Of a DNA stretch of 64,000 bases, positions 63,296 to 64,000 are shown in pieces (within the stretch, counting starts at the first letter, position 1; each line of letters starts with the position of its first letter). The stretch spans positions 248,001 through 312,000 of the forward strand of contig JAITUC010000024.1 of the NCBI GenBank assembly GCA_031286585.1, read 5' to 3'. This stretch comes from Delftia acidovorans. GTDB taxonomy: Bacteria; Pseudomonadota; Gammaproteobacteria; Burkholderiales; Burkholderiaceae_C. The notes under the pieces are model-generated. The model was given only the letters and a program-made list of their open reading frames with translations. It had not been told where the DNA came from and searched no databases. The translations under genes were made by a program, and so were the position numbers.

Positions 63296-64000
63296 ATGAA
63301 CCGACCCACGCTGGACGTAGATGCCGTCCAGGCCTTCGTGAGCATCGCCGAGCTGCAAAGCTTCACCAAGGCCGCCGATGCGCTGGGCAGCACGCAGGGC
63401 GCCATCAGCGTCAAGCTCAAGCGGCTGGAGCAGCGCCTGGGCTGCAAGCTGATCGAGCGCACACCCCGCCAGGTGCGCCTGTCGGCCCAGGGCACGCTGT
63501 TCCTGCAGGCGGCACGCGAATTCATCGCCGCGCACGACCGGGCGCTGGCCGAGCTGAGCGCCGAGCGCCGCCGCTTCCGGCTGGGCATCGCCATGCATGT
63601 GGCCGGGCCCGAGATCGCGCTGCTGCTGGCGCGGCTCAACGAGCGCGATCCGGCGCTGACCATCGAGGTGCGCCTGGAAAACTCGCGCAGCCTGCTGGAC
63701 GATTTCGACCGCGCCGAACTCGATGCGGTGATCGTGCGCCAGGAAGATGACCGGCGCGATGGCGAAGACCTGGGCCCCGAGCATTTCGGCTGGTTCGCCG
63801 CGCCGGGCTTTTGCCCGCGCCCCGGCGAGCCGCTGCGCCTGGCCGCGCTGCTGCCCTGCTGCGGCGTGCGCGATATCGCCACGCAGACGCTGCACGCCGC
63901 GGGCATCGCCTGGTCCGAAGTGTTCGTGGGCGGCAGCGCCGCCGTGGCGGCGGCCGTCTCGGCGGGCCTGGCGGTCTCGGTGTTCTCCTGCCGGCTGGCG
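63296..64000 (+). CDS. LysR-family regulator, N-terminal part (runs off window)
   Basis: 235 codons seen from ATG 63296 (MNRPTLDVDAVQAFVSIAEL). LysR HTH: FTKAADALGSTQGAISVKLK, then RLEQRLGCKLIERT. The effector domain (RFRLGIAMHVAGPEIALLLA) continues to the edge without a stop. It is likely the regulator of the divergent MFS exporter. The expected full length of about 290-300 residues means roughly 55-65 are missing. Confidence 0.88.
   Translation, partial: MNRPTLDVDAVQAFVSIAELQSFTKAADALGSTQGAISVKLKRLEQRLGCKLIERTPRQVRLSAQGTLFLQAAREFIAAHDRALAELSAERRRFRLGIAMHVAGPEIALLLARLNERDPALTIEVRLENSRSLLDDFDRAELDAVIVRQEDDRRDGEDLGPEHFGWFAAPGFCPRPGEPLRLAALLPCCGVRDIATQTLHAAGIAWSEVFVGGSAAVAAAVSAGLAVSVFSCRLA

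Overview
The window is very G+C-rich and densely coded. Gene content (short-chain amide/urea transporter with formamidase, split B12-dependent methionine synthase with an S-adenosylhomocysteine riboswitch, many LysR/GntR regulators, PACE efflux, EF-G paralogue) and the intergenic repeats suggest a beta-proteobacterium of the Comamonadaceae, most like Delftia/Comamonas/Acidovorax. This is inferred from gene content; no 16S rRNA or tRNA gene is present. Nearly all of it looks like ordinary chromosome except a 37.4-54.8 kb block of visibly lower G+C that looks like an inserted defence island.

Layout. 1-5.0 kb: start of a polyphosphate kinase 2, two secreted/lipoprotein genes including an M30-type zinc peptidase, and a LysR/PACE-efflux divergent pair. 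4.0-8.5 kb (minus): an unusual signalling pair, an NCS1 transporter fused to a Cys-rich module and a hybrid histidine kinase, followed by a REC-LuxR response regulator. 8.7-15.6 kb (plus): the operon this pair probably controls, an UrtABCDE/FmdDEF-type ABC transporter plus formamidase (fmdA) and fmdB. A 16-bp palindrome sits about 43 bases upstream of the probable start point. 15.8-19.5 kb (minus): a GntR-controlled polar amino-acid ABC operon. 19.8-22.7 kb: SAH riboswitch and metH. 22.8-33.6 kb: glycerophosphodiesterase, dctA-GntR operon, MHS transporter, argE, small zinc-ribbon protein, membrane protein, rluE, and cidR with lrgAB. 34.0-37.2 kb: a second fusA divergent from an ArsR regulator.

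37.7-54.3 kb (minus): a six-gene, tightly packed operon of Fic-winged-helix protein, giant DExH helicase with DUF1998, SNF2-type helicase, Eco57I-like adenine methylase, SMC-like ATPase and HNH nuclease. It resembles the putative Hma (helicase-methylase-ATPase) defence system reported by the PADLOC authors and is related to DISARM in parts. It is flanked by gene remnants. 54.9-64 kb: sterol-desaturase-like protein, two LysR regulators, SDR, cyclopropane synthase, DUF4349 lipoprotein, and an MFS drug exporter.

The most unusual non-coding signal is a ~290-bp repeat present twice in inverted orientation (33.66-33.95 and 57.81-58.10 kb). The two copies differ by several compensatory base-pair changes in three separate helices, which argues for a conserved folded RNA or DNA element rather than the small ORFs that run through it.
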